64,000 bases of DNA from Rhytidiadelphus loreus (taxonomy: Eukaryota > Streptophyta > Bryopsida > Hypnales > Hylocomiaceae). The stretch's first letter is position 1. Every line of letters begins with the position of its first letter. Positions 1 through 11,000 of the stretch are shown one piece after another. The position numbers and the translations under genes are program-made. The notes beneath the pieces were generated by a model. It had not been told where the DNA came from, searched no databases, and worked only from the letters and a program-made list of their open reading frames with translations. The DNA is taken from NCBI GenBank assembly GCA_947034895.1, contig OX344763.1, forward strand, positions 51,521,025 through 51,585,024, in the 5' to 3' direction.

Positions 1-1161
1 TGGAGGACATCCCCTCACGTGCCCAGTGTTCCGGACTTGACTCTCCCGTCTTCATCTCATCAACTAGGACATGAGGAGGAGGATTACGAGACGGACACTG
101 ATTACGGTAGACATCGTCTAGGGGATGCGCCAATGTCCTCGGGTAGACAAGGTCCTCAGGTTGAGGAGGACACTATAATGGAGGCTGCGGGAGATGTTCC
201 CGATGTAGAAGCGGCAGCGATTCCCGTCATTGACCTGAATAGTGATGAAGATATTGATCGTCCTCACTCCTCAGACGATGAGGAGGAGGACGACAGTGGA
301 CCTCCTCAGGTAAGCGAGATAAAACCACTTCTCTTGCCTTCTGGCGTCGTGGTAAAAATCGAGAAGGATTACTGGCAAAAGGGCAAGGAGAGACGGGACC
401 GAAGAATTGCACGGAAAGCTGAGAGGGAGGCTCGTGAAAAGGAGTTGAAGGAAGCAGTTGCCGGCACTGCGAAGATGAAAGCTGAAATGCTGAAGCTCTA
501 GCAGGAGTCAAAGGCGCAGATGCAGAAGATGCAGGAGGAATCACAAGCGCAATATTTCGCTCTTCAAAGTCAAGTGGCGCAAATTTTGCAGTCAGTGAAG
601 TCGCAATCAAGCCAACCAGCGCCTGTCGAATCTCCTGCAACATCAGCTCAGGTTCCGGTCTCGCATGAGACTCCCTCATCCTCGAGGCTGCCTTATCCTC
701 GAATCGAGGATAAGCCTGATGTAGTGTCTGCTCCTGTGGAAGATGTTATAGCCAACACTCCAGTATCCTAGCTTCCCAGGCGTCTGTCTCCAGATAGACA
801 AGCTTTTGAAGCTGTTGTTTCCATAGGTGTGGACGTCAGCCCATCCGGAGCTGGTTTGAGTGATAGGCGGGCTTATCATCGAGGCGATGATAGAATTGGA
901 GCATCAACAACACCCGATGTCGTTGCCACAGTGGAACCTGTCTCGACCTGTGGAACATCTTTCGACTCTCTGCAAGACAATCCCTCGCCGATGTCAGTTG
1001 ATGAAGAGAAGGTCGACTACGAGGCCAGCGACGATGACATGCGGGACACAAATGCGGTACAAGAGGGTGGGCCCTCTGGTTCGGTAGCTGTGGAGGGGGT
1101 TGAGCCTCAGGTGGCTGAATCCGCTCAGGTACAGCCCTCTGACCCTTACGATTTTGATTGA
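1..1161 (+). pseudogene. Acidic, coiled-coil-rich protein fragment with two in-frame TAG codons (5' end outside window)
   Basis: One continuous reading frame runs from base 1 to TGA/TAG-terminated 'PYDFD' at 1161, broken only by TAG at 499-501 and TAG at 769-771. The first part is strongly acidic (clusters of E and D, 'SDDEEEDDSG'). The middle is a charged, Lys/Arg/Glu-rich helix followed by a Gln/Met-rich heptad-like stretch ('KAQMQKMQEES'), which would form a coiled coil. The last part is a Pro/Ser-rich, acidic, disordered tail. No enzymatic motif is visible. Both stops sit where CAG or another sense codon would fit, so they look like C-to-T decay, although read-through or removal as introns cannot be excluded. 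A poly(A) signal follows 250 bases downstream. The protein is not recognised; it could be the C-terminal part of a lineage-specific nuclear protein or of an element-encoded structural protein. Confidence 0.5.
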
Positions 1162-1414
1162 GTCCAAGATAATAATGTGTATCGGTCACAATTGTCTGGT
1201 GTTGGTGCTGCCTGCAATTCTCTGAGTAGTGTTGAATCTCATTTCTACTCATGCTGCCTGACAGGATGGTGTGGCCACTTCGTGATTTCTAGGCGCGGAC
1301 GGAGACCCCGTCTATTGTGCCTCGTGGTGTAGTATAGTGCAGCATAGTTTTGAGTGTACAGTTTTATCGGCCGATAAAGAAAACGTTTTCCGTCTGTATT
1401 ATATAACATATGTA

Positions 1415-1420
1415 AATAAA
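1415..1420 (+). promoter_or_regulatory. AATAAA polyadenylation signal
   Basis: A perfect AATAAA lies about 250 bases after the stop of the upstream acidic/coiled-coil gene, in an AT-rich stretch, which fits a 3' untranslated region end. Confidence 0.35.
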
Positions 1421-1574
1421 ATATGCAAATTTCAAATCATCTAGTGTTCGTCAATCTGATGAAACTTTGCTTTCGATGTTTGGTTTCTCAGCTCGAAAGA
1501 ATCTATAGCGTGCAACATCCAGTGCCATTGAAAGCTTTATCTAACGAACGGCCGCAGTTGCTAAACGAAACTCA

Positions 1575-2498
1575 ATGCAAACAACCGAATTTTGGCTCTC
1601 CCTCTACTGCATTGTTACAGGTAACCCCATTTCTTTGTTGTCGTGCTATGATCAGGTAGAGACGGAGTGCGGAAGAGAGATTGTGCCGAGGAATGTGCCC
1701 TTGTTAGTGCCTCCAGCGCGGAGGAAGTGGTTGAACATAGTCTTCGACTTGAACGGGGCCCTATGTCAGACCGCCATGAAGTCTTATGCTGATAAATTTA
1801 GGCCCTACCGAGTCGAAGAGAAAGTTCTGTGTCATCGGAATCCCACCGTGATTGGACCCAAGGCAGTATTCGCTCGGCAAGACCTGGGTGAATTCCTCCG
1901 ACAGGTCTCGGCGATCACGGACAACGTCGTGGTTTGGACCACGATGTTGAAACGAAATGCCGATCCAATCGCCAGACACCTATTTAATGGGTGCAGACCG
2001 CCCTACGTTGTCCTAGGACAGGAAGAGTGCACGAAGATAGAGGTCTCACCCGGACAGTTCTTTCATCAGTGGGCCAAAATGCTGTGCATGAAAGTTCTGT
2101 CCGAGACATTGTTTAACAATACTAGCGGGACCACTTTGTTTACGGCGGACAATACCATTCTCATTGACGACTCTCCGGATAAGAGCGTCTGTAATGAGTA
2201 TGGTAATGCCATTTTCTTAGAGACGTGGAGCCATGAGAAACAACGGGACGACGTGCTCTTGGGACAGCTCCTGTCGTGGCTCCGTCGTCTAGATGCGAAT
2301 TGCGGTCCTGGCCAGTTGCGGCGATACGTCGAAGAGAATAGGATTGGAAGGAACCCTCTGTCGACGGGTGACGACCGCCTAGAACAAATCGTTGGTGGAA
2401 TGAGAGAGTCCTCGAAGATGATGGGTTCTCGATTTGAGCTGCCTGGGATAGGGGTGGTCGTAGAGAAAGGGCGACGTAGGAAGTATGCTCTTGTGTAA
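1575..2498 (+). CDS. FCP1-homology (HAD-fold, CTD-phosphatase-like) domain protein, atypical DLNG nucleophile loop
   Basis: Uninterrupted 307-codon frame. From about residue 52 it follows the FCP1/SCP HAD phosphatase domain: motif I reads VFDLNGALC (first Asp, residue 58, would be the nucleophile), a 'VVWTTMLKRNADPI' segment matches the motif II strand and following helix, and 'ILIDDSPDKS' near residue 197 supplies the motif III acidic pair. In classical FCP1/SCP enzymes motif I is DxDGT/L; here the second, general-acid Asp is Asn, so catalysis is doubtful or altered. I know of plant proteins, notably in mosses, with the same DLNG form, so this is probably a family trait rather than decay. 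The ATG at 1575 is the first in frame; a 3' splice site (TTACAG at about 1619, or ATCAG at 1655) suggests an upstream exon, so the true N terminus is uncertain. It is among the few long intact frames here. Confidence 0.68.
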   Translation: MQTTEFWLSLYCIVTGNPISLLSCYDQVETECGREIVPRNVPLLVPPARRKWLNIVFDLNGALCQTAMKSYADKFRPYRVEEKVLCHRNPTVIGPKAVFARQDLGEFLRQVSAITDNVVVWTTMLKRNADPIARHLFNGCRPPYVVLGQEECTKIEVSPGQFFHQWAKMLCMKVLSETLFNNTSGTTLFTADNTILIDDSPDKSVCNEYGNAIFLETWSHEKQRDDVLLGQLLSWLRRLDANCGPGQLRRYVEENRIGRNPLSTGDDRLEQIVGGMRESSKMMGSRFELPGIGVVVEKGRRRKYALV

Positions 2499-2729
2499 AT
2501 TTGTTTGTTGGTTTGCTGTCTCCAAGGATTCATACTCTTTGTTGACCTTCTTTTGTATCTTGACGTTTTTGTAAATAATATATTGAATTTTTATTTGATA
2601 CACTTGATTCTCCTGTCTTCTTATCCGGAAATATCTGTCAATGGCTACCAGTTCGTCTCTGTTTTCACTGATTTGAAGTTGTTCGTTTCTCGTGATATGG
2701 TATTAAACGTAGGCTTGTGGAATCTGTAG

Positions 2730-3452
2730 TTGAAGCAGGTTGGGGACTTCTCTAATCCGCCAAAAAGACAAAGAGTGACGAGAAGTCTGCTTTCAAGCTC
2801 TGAAAAGTCCATCTCCAGGGGGTCCGTTTCTGTGGGTGGAAGCTGTGGGACTGCTCCGCTTTCCAAGCCGTATATGTTGTGCTCTGCAACAAATGCGGCA
2901 TCTGCCGCCATTGACTACTCCAAAGGAAACATTGAGGACGGGGTCGTGAATAGCCCTCCAAGTCGCGGACCAGGCAGGACTCCCATGTGTTCTCCGTCGC
3001 CACTCAAACGGGCTTCTTCGAGTCGAGGATGCTCTTCGCCACTTGATCAACGGATGGATGGTTCGACAAGCCGAAAGTTAAACCTTTCCGTTGTGGAGGC
3101 ACCCGGTTCTCCTCGAGGCGAGGATGGCTTTCTATCCTCTCCTCTTAGTGCAGATGTGAGTACGCTGTTGGCGCTGAGGTCCACGTCTCTGCTGGAAATT
3201 GACTTACACACGGACTTACTGAAGACGGATGCTCTTGCTGCTGTATCTGAACTTCAGGATACACGACTTCGTCCCTCACACTCCATCTGCCCTAGGCGGT
3301 GTTTGTCGGGTGGCATAGTATTCCGTCAGCAACTTTGTAGAGAACAACGGCGTTCTTGTATAGGACATTCCGTCGTAGAAAATAGGAATGCGTCGCTACC
3401 AAGGCCGCCTGTTCAAGGGTCGAGGTCTCTTTCGGCTTCCGAGGTCCCCTAA
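2730..3452 (+). CDS. Ser/Pro-rich, probably nuclear, hypothetical protein (possible exon)
   Basis: A 241-codon open frame in the same GC-richer block as the FCP1-like gene. It opens after a TAG at 2727-2729, has no ATG at its start, and is continuous in frame with an open stretch upstream, so it is either an internal exon or a decayed gene. Near the start 'PPKRQRVTRS' looks like a nuclear localisation signal. Many SP/SPR sites and Ser runs point to a disordered, phosphorylatable protein. A hydrophobic, Leu-rich segment lies around residues 145-170. No domain is recognised, and codon composition rather than homology is the main evidence. Confidence 0.35.
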   Translation: MKQVGDFSNPPKRQRVTRSLLSSSEKSISRGSVSVGGSCGTAPLSKPYMLCSATNAASAAIDYSKGNIEDGVVNSPPSRGPGRTPMCSPSPLKRASSSRGCSSPLDQRMDGSTSRKLNLSVVEAPGSPRGEDGFLSSPLSADVSTLLALRSTSLLEIDLHTDLLKTDALAAVSELQDTRLRPSHSICPRRCLSGGIVFRQQLCREQRRSCIGHSVVENRNASLPRPPVQGSRSLSASEVP

Positions 3453-4137
3453 AGCATCCAGAAGTCAAAGCGCCATGTGAATGGAATTCAACGGCACCCC
3501 TTACATGATATAGTGGACGTTCCAATCACGCCATTCTCTCGTTCTCGACGTGAGGATATTATGAGAGGGCTAGCAAAGTTCAAAGCAATGGATGGAGCCA
3601 ATAGCAATTGTACAGTTGATAGCCAGCCCTGCGGAGGTGATGTGAATTTTTAATCACCTCACCTTCTACGACTATCTTACTATTAATAGCATCATATGCG
3701 GCGAAAATCATCTAGGAAAGAGATGGAACATCTTACTTTCATCTTTGAGACTTACTATTAATAGCAATTTTTACAGAGAACAAGAGTTACACTAGTTGTA
3801 TACATCTTTTTAGACTGCCTTCGCATATGTTCTTTGAAATCTTTTGGATTCCTGTTTCATTTCGTTTTGAGGACATTGAAAGCGACTCTTACATACAGCG
3901 TGTGCATTTGGACTACCCCAATAAAGCTATGTGAATGTACTTAAATTCACTCGCATTTCCACGTCTTCTTATGTATGAATGCATTTGGAGTCGCTTCCTC
4001 AAAGTCTTTATGGGCGACATGTTATAATCTTTCAATCAAACCTTTGATTCCGGTAGTACTTATCGTAGAGCTCAACAACTATAATTTCAACAATGATTCA
4101 CATTCCTTTTTCAAAGTCTCAAAGTCTTGATTTTGTC
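3453..4137. other. Intergenic, no gene seen
   Basis: Composition drops from GC-rich to AT-rich. A short sequence containing 'cttactattaatagca' occurs twice (about 3678 and 3754). No open frame of note, no RNA gene recognised. Confidence 0.5.
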
Positions 4138-4615
4138 TCAAATTAACGAATAAGGCCTTGGAGTAGCAGTCTTCGGCACCCCAGGTAATGGAGGTAACAT
4201 GGAGCTCGCTGAAGAACCAAGTATATCTGCCGATGGATGGCTTGTTGGAGTCGCCATCTCATCGAGCCCCCGAGGTCCATCTTCATCAACATCTTCCTCC
4301 TCCTCATTGGATTCGGAATCAGATTCTAGATCATCATAGCATATAACCTCCCTCCGCAGCGGTTCACTCAGTTTGGATGTCTAAGACAACCTCAGCTTTC
4401 TCTTCGAGGAGGAGGGTGCAGTACTTGGACTTGCAGCAGCAGTCTTCGGGTACCCACTATCAAGAAAATCTGCTATATCTAGCGTCATTGCCTTTCTACA
4501 AATGTCCTCCCACCATGCTGATTGAGTACTTAGCCCAATGGCGTAGACGTTCACATTATTCATTTGCCAAGACAAAATCAAATCATTATTGCAATTATCA
4601 AGAAAGACCAGATGT

Positions 4616-4636
4616 TTTAGCACGGTCCACGCTAAA
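4616..4636. repeat. 21-bp palindrome at the 3' end of copy A intron 2
   Basis: Arms TTTAG and CTAAA around a GC-rich centre, the same 21-bp length as the other copy-A sites. On the minus strand its TTTAG arm coincides with the likely acceptor of intron 2. Confidence 0.6.
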
Positions 4637-4712
4637 TCAACAGCCGATATCAATGTATAGAACATAAATTAAGTGATAATAACATTCAAATTAGTTAACA
4701 CTAGCATGTCTG

Positions 4713-4733
4713 TTTAACGCAACTCACGCTAAA
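4713..4733. repeat. 21-bp palindrome inside copy A intron 2
   Basis: TTTAACGC ... CACGCTAAA, 21 bp, about 19 bases inside the GTAAGC donor on the minus strand. Differences from the consensus half-site TTTAGCGC are transitions. Confidence 0.6.
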
Positions 4734-6193
4734 GTATAGCCACATTGCTTACCACAGCCGCGCACGTAAGCTTCCCCCTAGTGTAACCAAAGTAGATTGA
4801 TATGCCAGACTTGCAGAAGGCCTTCACGAGCCACAAGTAAAATTCCATTCTCAACTCGGTGTTGTTTATCCGATACTCAAGCTCACTATATGCACATGCT
4901 TTCATGTATCATGCTGTCTCTGGACACTCGAATTCCGATGGAATTTCCACGTTGTTCTCGTTCTCAAGATCCTGCAGGAAGATCAAGAACACTTTCTTTG
5001 GCGTCTTTGCTGCAGGAAGATCTCCAAGGCGGTCGTTTTTCCCTACAGAGTACACGGAGTACAAAATCGTATATGATTCAAGAACCTCATCGGATTCAAC
5101 AAATTTAAGGACTTGGGCTTGCTTCTTCTTGTCACCACAAATGAAGAGCCATGATGGAACATCTTCAAGTGCAAGTTTCTTTGTCACCTCCATTGACGAG
5201 AGCACTTCGATGAAGTATGGTTTGTCCACTATAGAGTATGCTTCTTTTCAATTCCCGGCAAGGATCTGAAGTCAATCACCCCCAACGCAAGATAGTTTCT
5301 CGACTCCGTAGTCCACACCTTCTTCAGCCATTCCATGTGATGATTTCCGAGGTACTCATAGGGCTAGTAGTGACCACTTGCTGTCAGTCTCTCAAATTTT
5401 GATTTGTGCTCGAGAAACATCTTGAAGAAATCATAGGCATCTTGAGACAACTCAATGATCGCCTTGTTTCTTGACAATTTGTTCTTTGCTCTACCAAAGT
5501 AGGCTTCCCATGGTCTGTCAAGTAGTACATCCATCGTGGCGCTAGAGAAGAATCGTTCCTTTTTAAAGGCCTTCCAGTTCTCATTGATGATCTCGTTACG
5601 TGCATTCATGAGCCAAAGTTGAAGTTTTATTTTATGAAGCTTCTTGATCACAAGGTTCTTCTGCTTACGACGTTCAACCCACTCTTTTGTGTTGAAGCAG
5701 TCATCCTGGACAGAGGTGATACTCTTCACCGTGACCTTCGGGTAAGCATGAGTGCGTTTTCCACCCGACTGATTCAACAGATGTTTTGCAAGTTTTGCAA
5801 TTTCATTATAGCTCAAATTACCCAAGTACTTAAAGAATTCACGATTCAACATGCAACTATCAGGATTCCAGCCCGCCTTTGCGTTAAACATCGCATCCGT
5901 GTCGGGATTGACGAGCTTTCCGTACGCGGTAGCGTTGATCACTTCACTCCAGAGCTTGTACACCTCATCGGGCACCGTGATGAGTCTCAGTTCGTTTGTC
6001 AGCTTCAGCTTCTCCTCCTTCGACTTCGATTTTGAGATCTTTAGATTCTTTACAACGTCAATTATGGAGAACCTGACATACATTGCCCTCTCAAACACCT
6101 TAAACATATTTAGGTGAATGTAGTTAGAAACAAAAACATATGTTCATATATCAAGAGAATGTTCACAAGAATGATCATATATCAATATTGCAA

Positions 6194-6214
6194 TTTAGCG
6201 CACCTCGCGCTAAA
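6194..6214. repeat. 21-bp palindrome at the 5' splice site of copy A intron 1
   Basis: TTTAGCG ... CGCTAAA. Read on the minus strand, the intron opens CAG|GTGCG and runs straight into the TTTTAGCGC arm, so the palindrome with its outer GTGC flank forms the first about 30 bases of the intron. Confidence 0.65.
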
Positions 6215-7720
6215 ACGCACCTGGAATGCTTCTCTCTTGTGCCGGTTCTCGACGGTCCTTCTTATGGCTGCAAGAGATCCAACTGACTTTGTTGGCATTG
6301 GATTTTCAGGCCTGCCCATATCCTCCCATACTTTTCGTGCTCCGAAGATATTGGTCGCCTAGGATGGTTGGACCGCCACAAAATGATTTGTGAAATTGTA
6401 ATAGGCAGAGATGGATCACAACTTCTCAATGTCCTGTGACCACACAACGAAGCAGTTCCATTTATGGAAATGCTCCCTCTCATCCACGTCCACGTTGTTT
6501 TTGTCATTGAACATGTATTTGTTGGCTTCAATACTATGTTGTCCGTTTATGATGTAAAATTTCCCAGCCTCGATTTCCTCCCACCTTGAGGGCTTTTTGT
6601 TGAAGCCGACGAGCATAACGCATAGCGTTTGTTTGGTACTCTTGTCAGAAATATTGAGAAGCCAGTTAACCATGTCTTCAACAATGTGGTTCTCTTTGGA
6701 ACGGATGTTATAAGTAGCAAGCGCCTCAATGAGTTGGGAAATGTCAATCTCCTTCTTCTCATCAACAGCAAAGACATAAGCATCATCGCAGGTGCTCCAA
6801 AATTTCTTGTACACTTGGCTTACATGCTCATAGTCTGGTTTCTTCTCTATTGCCCGGGGGTGTGGCACATTTTCCATTTCGTCCACATAGCTTCCTTCCT
6901 CGACTTCTGATGTCTCTGATTCCTTTGCTACCTTGGACTTCTCAGGCGCTAGAGTAGCAGGCTGTTTTCCCTTTCACGGTTGGCCTTCGACGTTGGTGTA
7001 ACAGGCTTTCTCTTACCTCGACTGGCGCCGGACTCTTGCTTTACTTTGAGTTTTGATGTCTGGCTGACTCCGGGATGCATAATCTCCTTCAATACTGAGC
7101 GAGGTCTATTATTCTCCTACTGCATCTCCATCTTTCCCTTGAGAGTGTGAAAGTCGTTAAAAACCATTTGAATTTTACTGCATAGTCTTTTCCAGGAGAA
7201 AGGAGTTCCATTGGCATTCTTCCACTCATTATTGTTTAGCTTTTTTTCCAACTCCTTGATCTCATTGTAGTAGGGAGTAGGTTCCAGACTTAAGAGGAAC
7301 GGGCTGAGATGAAAGGGTATGATAACGGAGTTAATGCAAATAGCGAAATGGTATTGATCATATCTGCATGATCCAGGAATGGTTGTCATATATTTGACTT
7401 TGATCATAGGATGCATGTCTACTTCTACATCCTTGATTTTCTCGTGGAAGGAGAGCTGTAGTTGGCACTGTGCATTTTTGAACTTGTAAGAGAAGCAGAT
7501 TTGGTTTATAAATGGAATCATGAAGAAGCTCCATGAGTCTACTCTGTCTAGCTCTTTGAACTCCCAATATTCTCCTTCGATGAGGTTCTCGTCTGCACTT
7601 TTATCGTCTTTGAGAAGCTACACTTCACACTTCTTGAAGTACATTTCCAGAGCCTCGATCTGGTTTTCCATTCTGCAATGTGACGACAGACAAGGGAGGT
7701 AAGTTGTGATGTTCATGTTG

Positions 7721-8065
7721 TTTAGCGCGAACCGCGCTAAAGTGTCTCGGGAGAGATACATTTATTCTCTTTTGTAATTTTATTTTGTGAATATAGTCTA
7801 TGATGTGGAAGGGTTTCAACAAGTAGAGGTTTCCGGTAGTTGTACAAGCAGCGTGCAGGGGTTTAGAGAAGGTCATGATACAACAAGTAGGCAGGGGTTT
7901 TCGACCATGTTGGATCTTTTCCAATGAAAGAATGACTTCGTGTAGCTAGGGGATGTGTTGTTTAGTGCAACTCGTGCTAAACAGGCACATTGGAGCAGGT
8001 TTTTTTATTTTGGCCATGTTGTTTTCGTCAGTGCGTTGCTATCATTTAACACGAGCCGCACTAAA
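7721..8065. repeat. Three 21-bp palindromes in the leader of copy A
   Basis: Sites at 7721-7741 (TTTAGCGCG ... CGCGCTAAA), 7961-7981 (TTTAGTGC ... GTGCTAAA) and 8045-8065 (TTTAACAC ... GCACTAAA). All are exactly 21 bp. They lie 47 to 390 bases upstream of the acceptor that precedes the copy A ATG, so within the leader intron or promoter. Differences among them are nearly all C/T or G/A. Confidence 0.7.
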
Positions 8066-11000
8066 ATGACTGATTTTTTACTACTGGCAATCTTCGGATT
8101 TAGATTAGGGTTTATTGTTTTTTCGAGTAACTTTTGAAATCTCTACAATTGCGGTTTAAGGCTAGGAATTCAATCTAAGATTTTAGGGTTTCCTTTTGAC
8201 TAGAGAATTTGAACCAATTTTGCTAGCAATGGAGTTGCAATCGCTAAACAAAGGTTGGATCCTGCAGATTCAATCCGGCCGTGGAATTAAGTGCGTATTC
8301 GAGCTCTTTGTTTATTAGTGGACAATAGATTGGGAACGCGCTTGAATGAGAAATCTGATTGAATCTCAAACCCTGCGCGCTTGAATCAGAAATGTAACTG
8401 AATCTCGAACCCTAAACCCAAACTCACGCTTACAATGCAGTAGACAACAGAAACTCACATATGTATCACAAGAGCAGCAGCAACTCTCATATGATTCAGA
8501 AAAGCAACGAAACAACCTTGTGAACGTGCCACCTGGAAAGCTTAAAACTAATTTTTAAAAAGCATGAAGTTCCCACAAATTCCATCTCAAGTCTAGCAAT
8601 GAGGAGTGAAATTTTGTACCTCACAAGCTTCCAAGTTGGTGTGCCGAACTCCTCAAAGTCCAGAAACGTCCTCCAAAACCTCCCAGCTTCACGAATTACC
8701 TTCCTTCGCAAGCCCTCGAGCTTTGATTCTAAAATTAAAAAAAACATATCCACAATAAATCAAAAACTTGGTGACCCGCCACAAGGTACACTGTAAGCTA
8801 TGCAGCACGAGGTGTTTCTCCAAGCATGTTTACATTGCAAAGATCACAAGCATAAGAATAGAAGCATAAGAACACTACATGATCACAAGCTCTAAGAACA
8901 GAAAGGAGGGACTCACTGATCACAAGTTCACAAGCACTAAGGGAGGGACTCAGTGATCACAAGATTACAAGCATAAGAACACGAACACATTTGAACCCTA
9001 GATGATAATTAAAGCAAACTCAAGACCTCAAACGGCTCAACAGAAGAACGAAAATGGCTCAACCAAAGAACAAAAATGAACCCACTGTACAATTTCACGG
9101 CAGACAATGTGACATGGGAAAATGAAGAATTCAGAAAGAACGGAACAGTTCTATTTTCAAGTCCAGAGGCTTTACCAACTAGACAGGTCGACCGGGTCAT
9201 ACACAAGTTTTCATTTACCAACTAGACAGGTCAACCTTATGCAGGTTGATTTGCCTGGAAAATTGAATGCTCATATACAAGATCCCGACGTACACAACAA
9301 ACTTGAAAACTTGAACACATAATTTTTTCAACGTAACGGAACACACAAAACTGCCACATTCACAACAATGAAGAGAAAAACTGTGTCTACTTGCCAAGCG
9401 GGAAACTATTGAAGCAGAAGCAAATCCTAAACCAAATCCGATAACGTGAGAAGTGCTGACTTCACAAATCAGCTGCACCGAGTTCACAAATCAGCTTCCC
9501 GAGAGGTTAGCTGAACACACAAGCTGTGTCAAGTTCCTCAATGGCCGCCAACTTTCTCAAACCTCCTCCAAGACCTCAAATTTCCACGCAAATAAGAAAA
9601 ACGTGAACTTCCCACAAATTCCCACGACAGAAAACCGAAACTTCAAAGGAACGACAACTTATGATAGAAAACACCAGGCACAACAAAACATCGTTGGACC
9701 CAACAAGAGCAACGCCAAACCCTAACGCACACTCCCCGTTCACAATACACCTGATCCAAGTATGCATACCCACTCGATGCAACAATGTTGATACCCGCTT
9801 GACGCTTTTATCCGTGTAATGACACACAATGTGCACTTTCAATCAAACCTTCCTTCATACGTAGGCCATCTTCATCGATATTTAATCCCTTTTAACAAAT
9901 AGATCCTTTTTGAAATTTTAACACGTTTTTGCTTATACCTTTGAATAGTAACACCATTTACCAAAATTTTATGAAATTGGGCATAAAAGAAGGTTCTCTT
10001 CTCAAGATTCAAGTATTACATTGGATGAATGAGAAGGTACTTGGATGAAACAACGCTTGCAAGACCTGTGTTCATCATCCAGAATATAAACGTAAAAGCG
10101 CTTAAAGGTTAATGTATGCTGTAACCTTTGATTGTGGACCACTTTGCCCTGTAACACTATTGTGGACACTAAATGTCCAATGCATAATAGTTGTAATTCT
10201 TTTGTATAGAATAGAAATGCAACTATTCATCCTCGAAATTGTGTAAAAATAAAGGAACATCTTGTACAGTATTTTCACTTTCAATTAATACTTTTCTATT
10301 TATTAAAACAATTGATTCCACAGTATTGATTTCTTTAAAAAACACCTTCAATCTCTTTCTAAATTTAAGCAATCTACGCATATATTTTTGCCGTATGAGG
10401 TATAAAAATTTTGTACCACGTATTAAGAAGATTTTCATTGGAAACATTTCATTTTTATGTAATTATATTATTTCTACAATTTCCATTACCTAGAGTATTC
10501 AAAGACGATAGGTAGTCGAAACCTATAGCTGATGTTTATAATTTTCGAATATCAATTGGTGAAGAAGTACTAAACTTTCCACTCTAGAAATTATACCTGC
10601 ACCCCAAAATATGGGTATTTCATTTTTATTTTACCCCAATGAACCCCCAAATTACTCTATTGGCCCACTTCGACACTTTGTAACAAAGCATGATTTAGTG
10701 TCTTCCGAGAAAGAACACATTGAAAAATTATAAAGTAGAAAAAAAAGATAAAGAACGTTAGAATTTGTTGTACTTTTCATTGCATGATGTTCTCAAAAAT
10801 TGATGAAAAAATAATCCAAGTTAGGTACGTATTTAAGAAAATTAGGGAATGTAAAGGCAAGATCAAATGTTAGTCCATAATTCTTCCACATAAACTTCAG
10901 ACCTCCACACTATTTTTATTTTTTAGAGGGATTTTGGCTCTTAATTATCCTTAATTGTGAATTCTAAATGTTTTTCTTTTTTCTATTCTACATTAACTAC

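Larger units (their letters stand above)
4138..7671 (-). pseudogene. Copy A: degenerate three-exon gene, DGQHR/ParB-like region plus beta-class N4/N6 DNA methyltransferase-like region
   Basis: Start ATG at 7671 lies one base inside an exon whose acceptor is TTGCAG at about 7673. Exon 1 runs 7671-6221, intron 1 is 6220-6099, exon 2 is about 6098-4752, intron 2 starts at 4751 (GTAAGC) and ends near 4635, and exon 3 reads to TGA at 4138-4140. Exon 1 has an N-terminal alpha/beta region, a basic linker, then (about 6560) 'FYIINGQHSIEA', which resembles the DGQHR motif of DndB/DGQHR and ParB-like proteins with Asn for Asp and Ser for Arg. Exon 2 ends in a methyltransferase-like order: 'FRSLPG', 'IVDKPYF' (cf. 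motif IV DPPY, about 5220), 'SWLFICGD' (about 5125), then 'SIYFGYTRGKLTCAAV' (cf. FxGxG motif I, about 4770), followed by 'HLVFLDN'. This is beta-class order. Breaks: TAG at about 7620, 7120, 6360, 5366; TGA at 6416 and in 'ETA*YM' (about 4908); frameshifts near 6965 and 5228; TAG before the acidic tail at about 4380. Function is inferred from motif order only. Confidence 0.6.
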
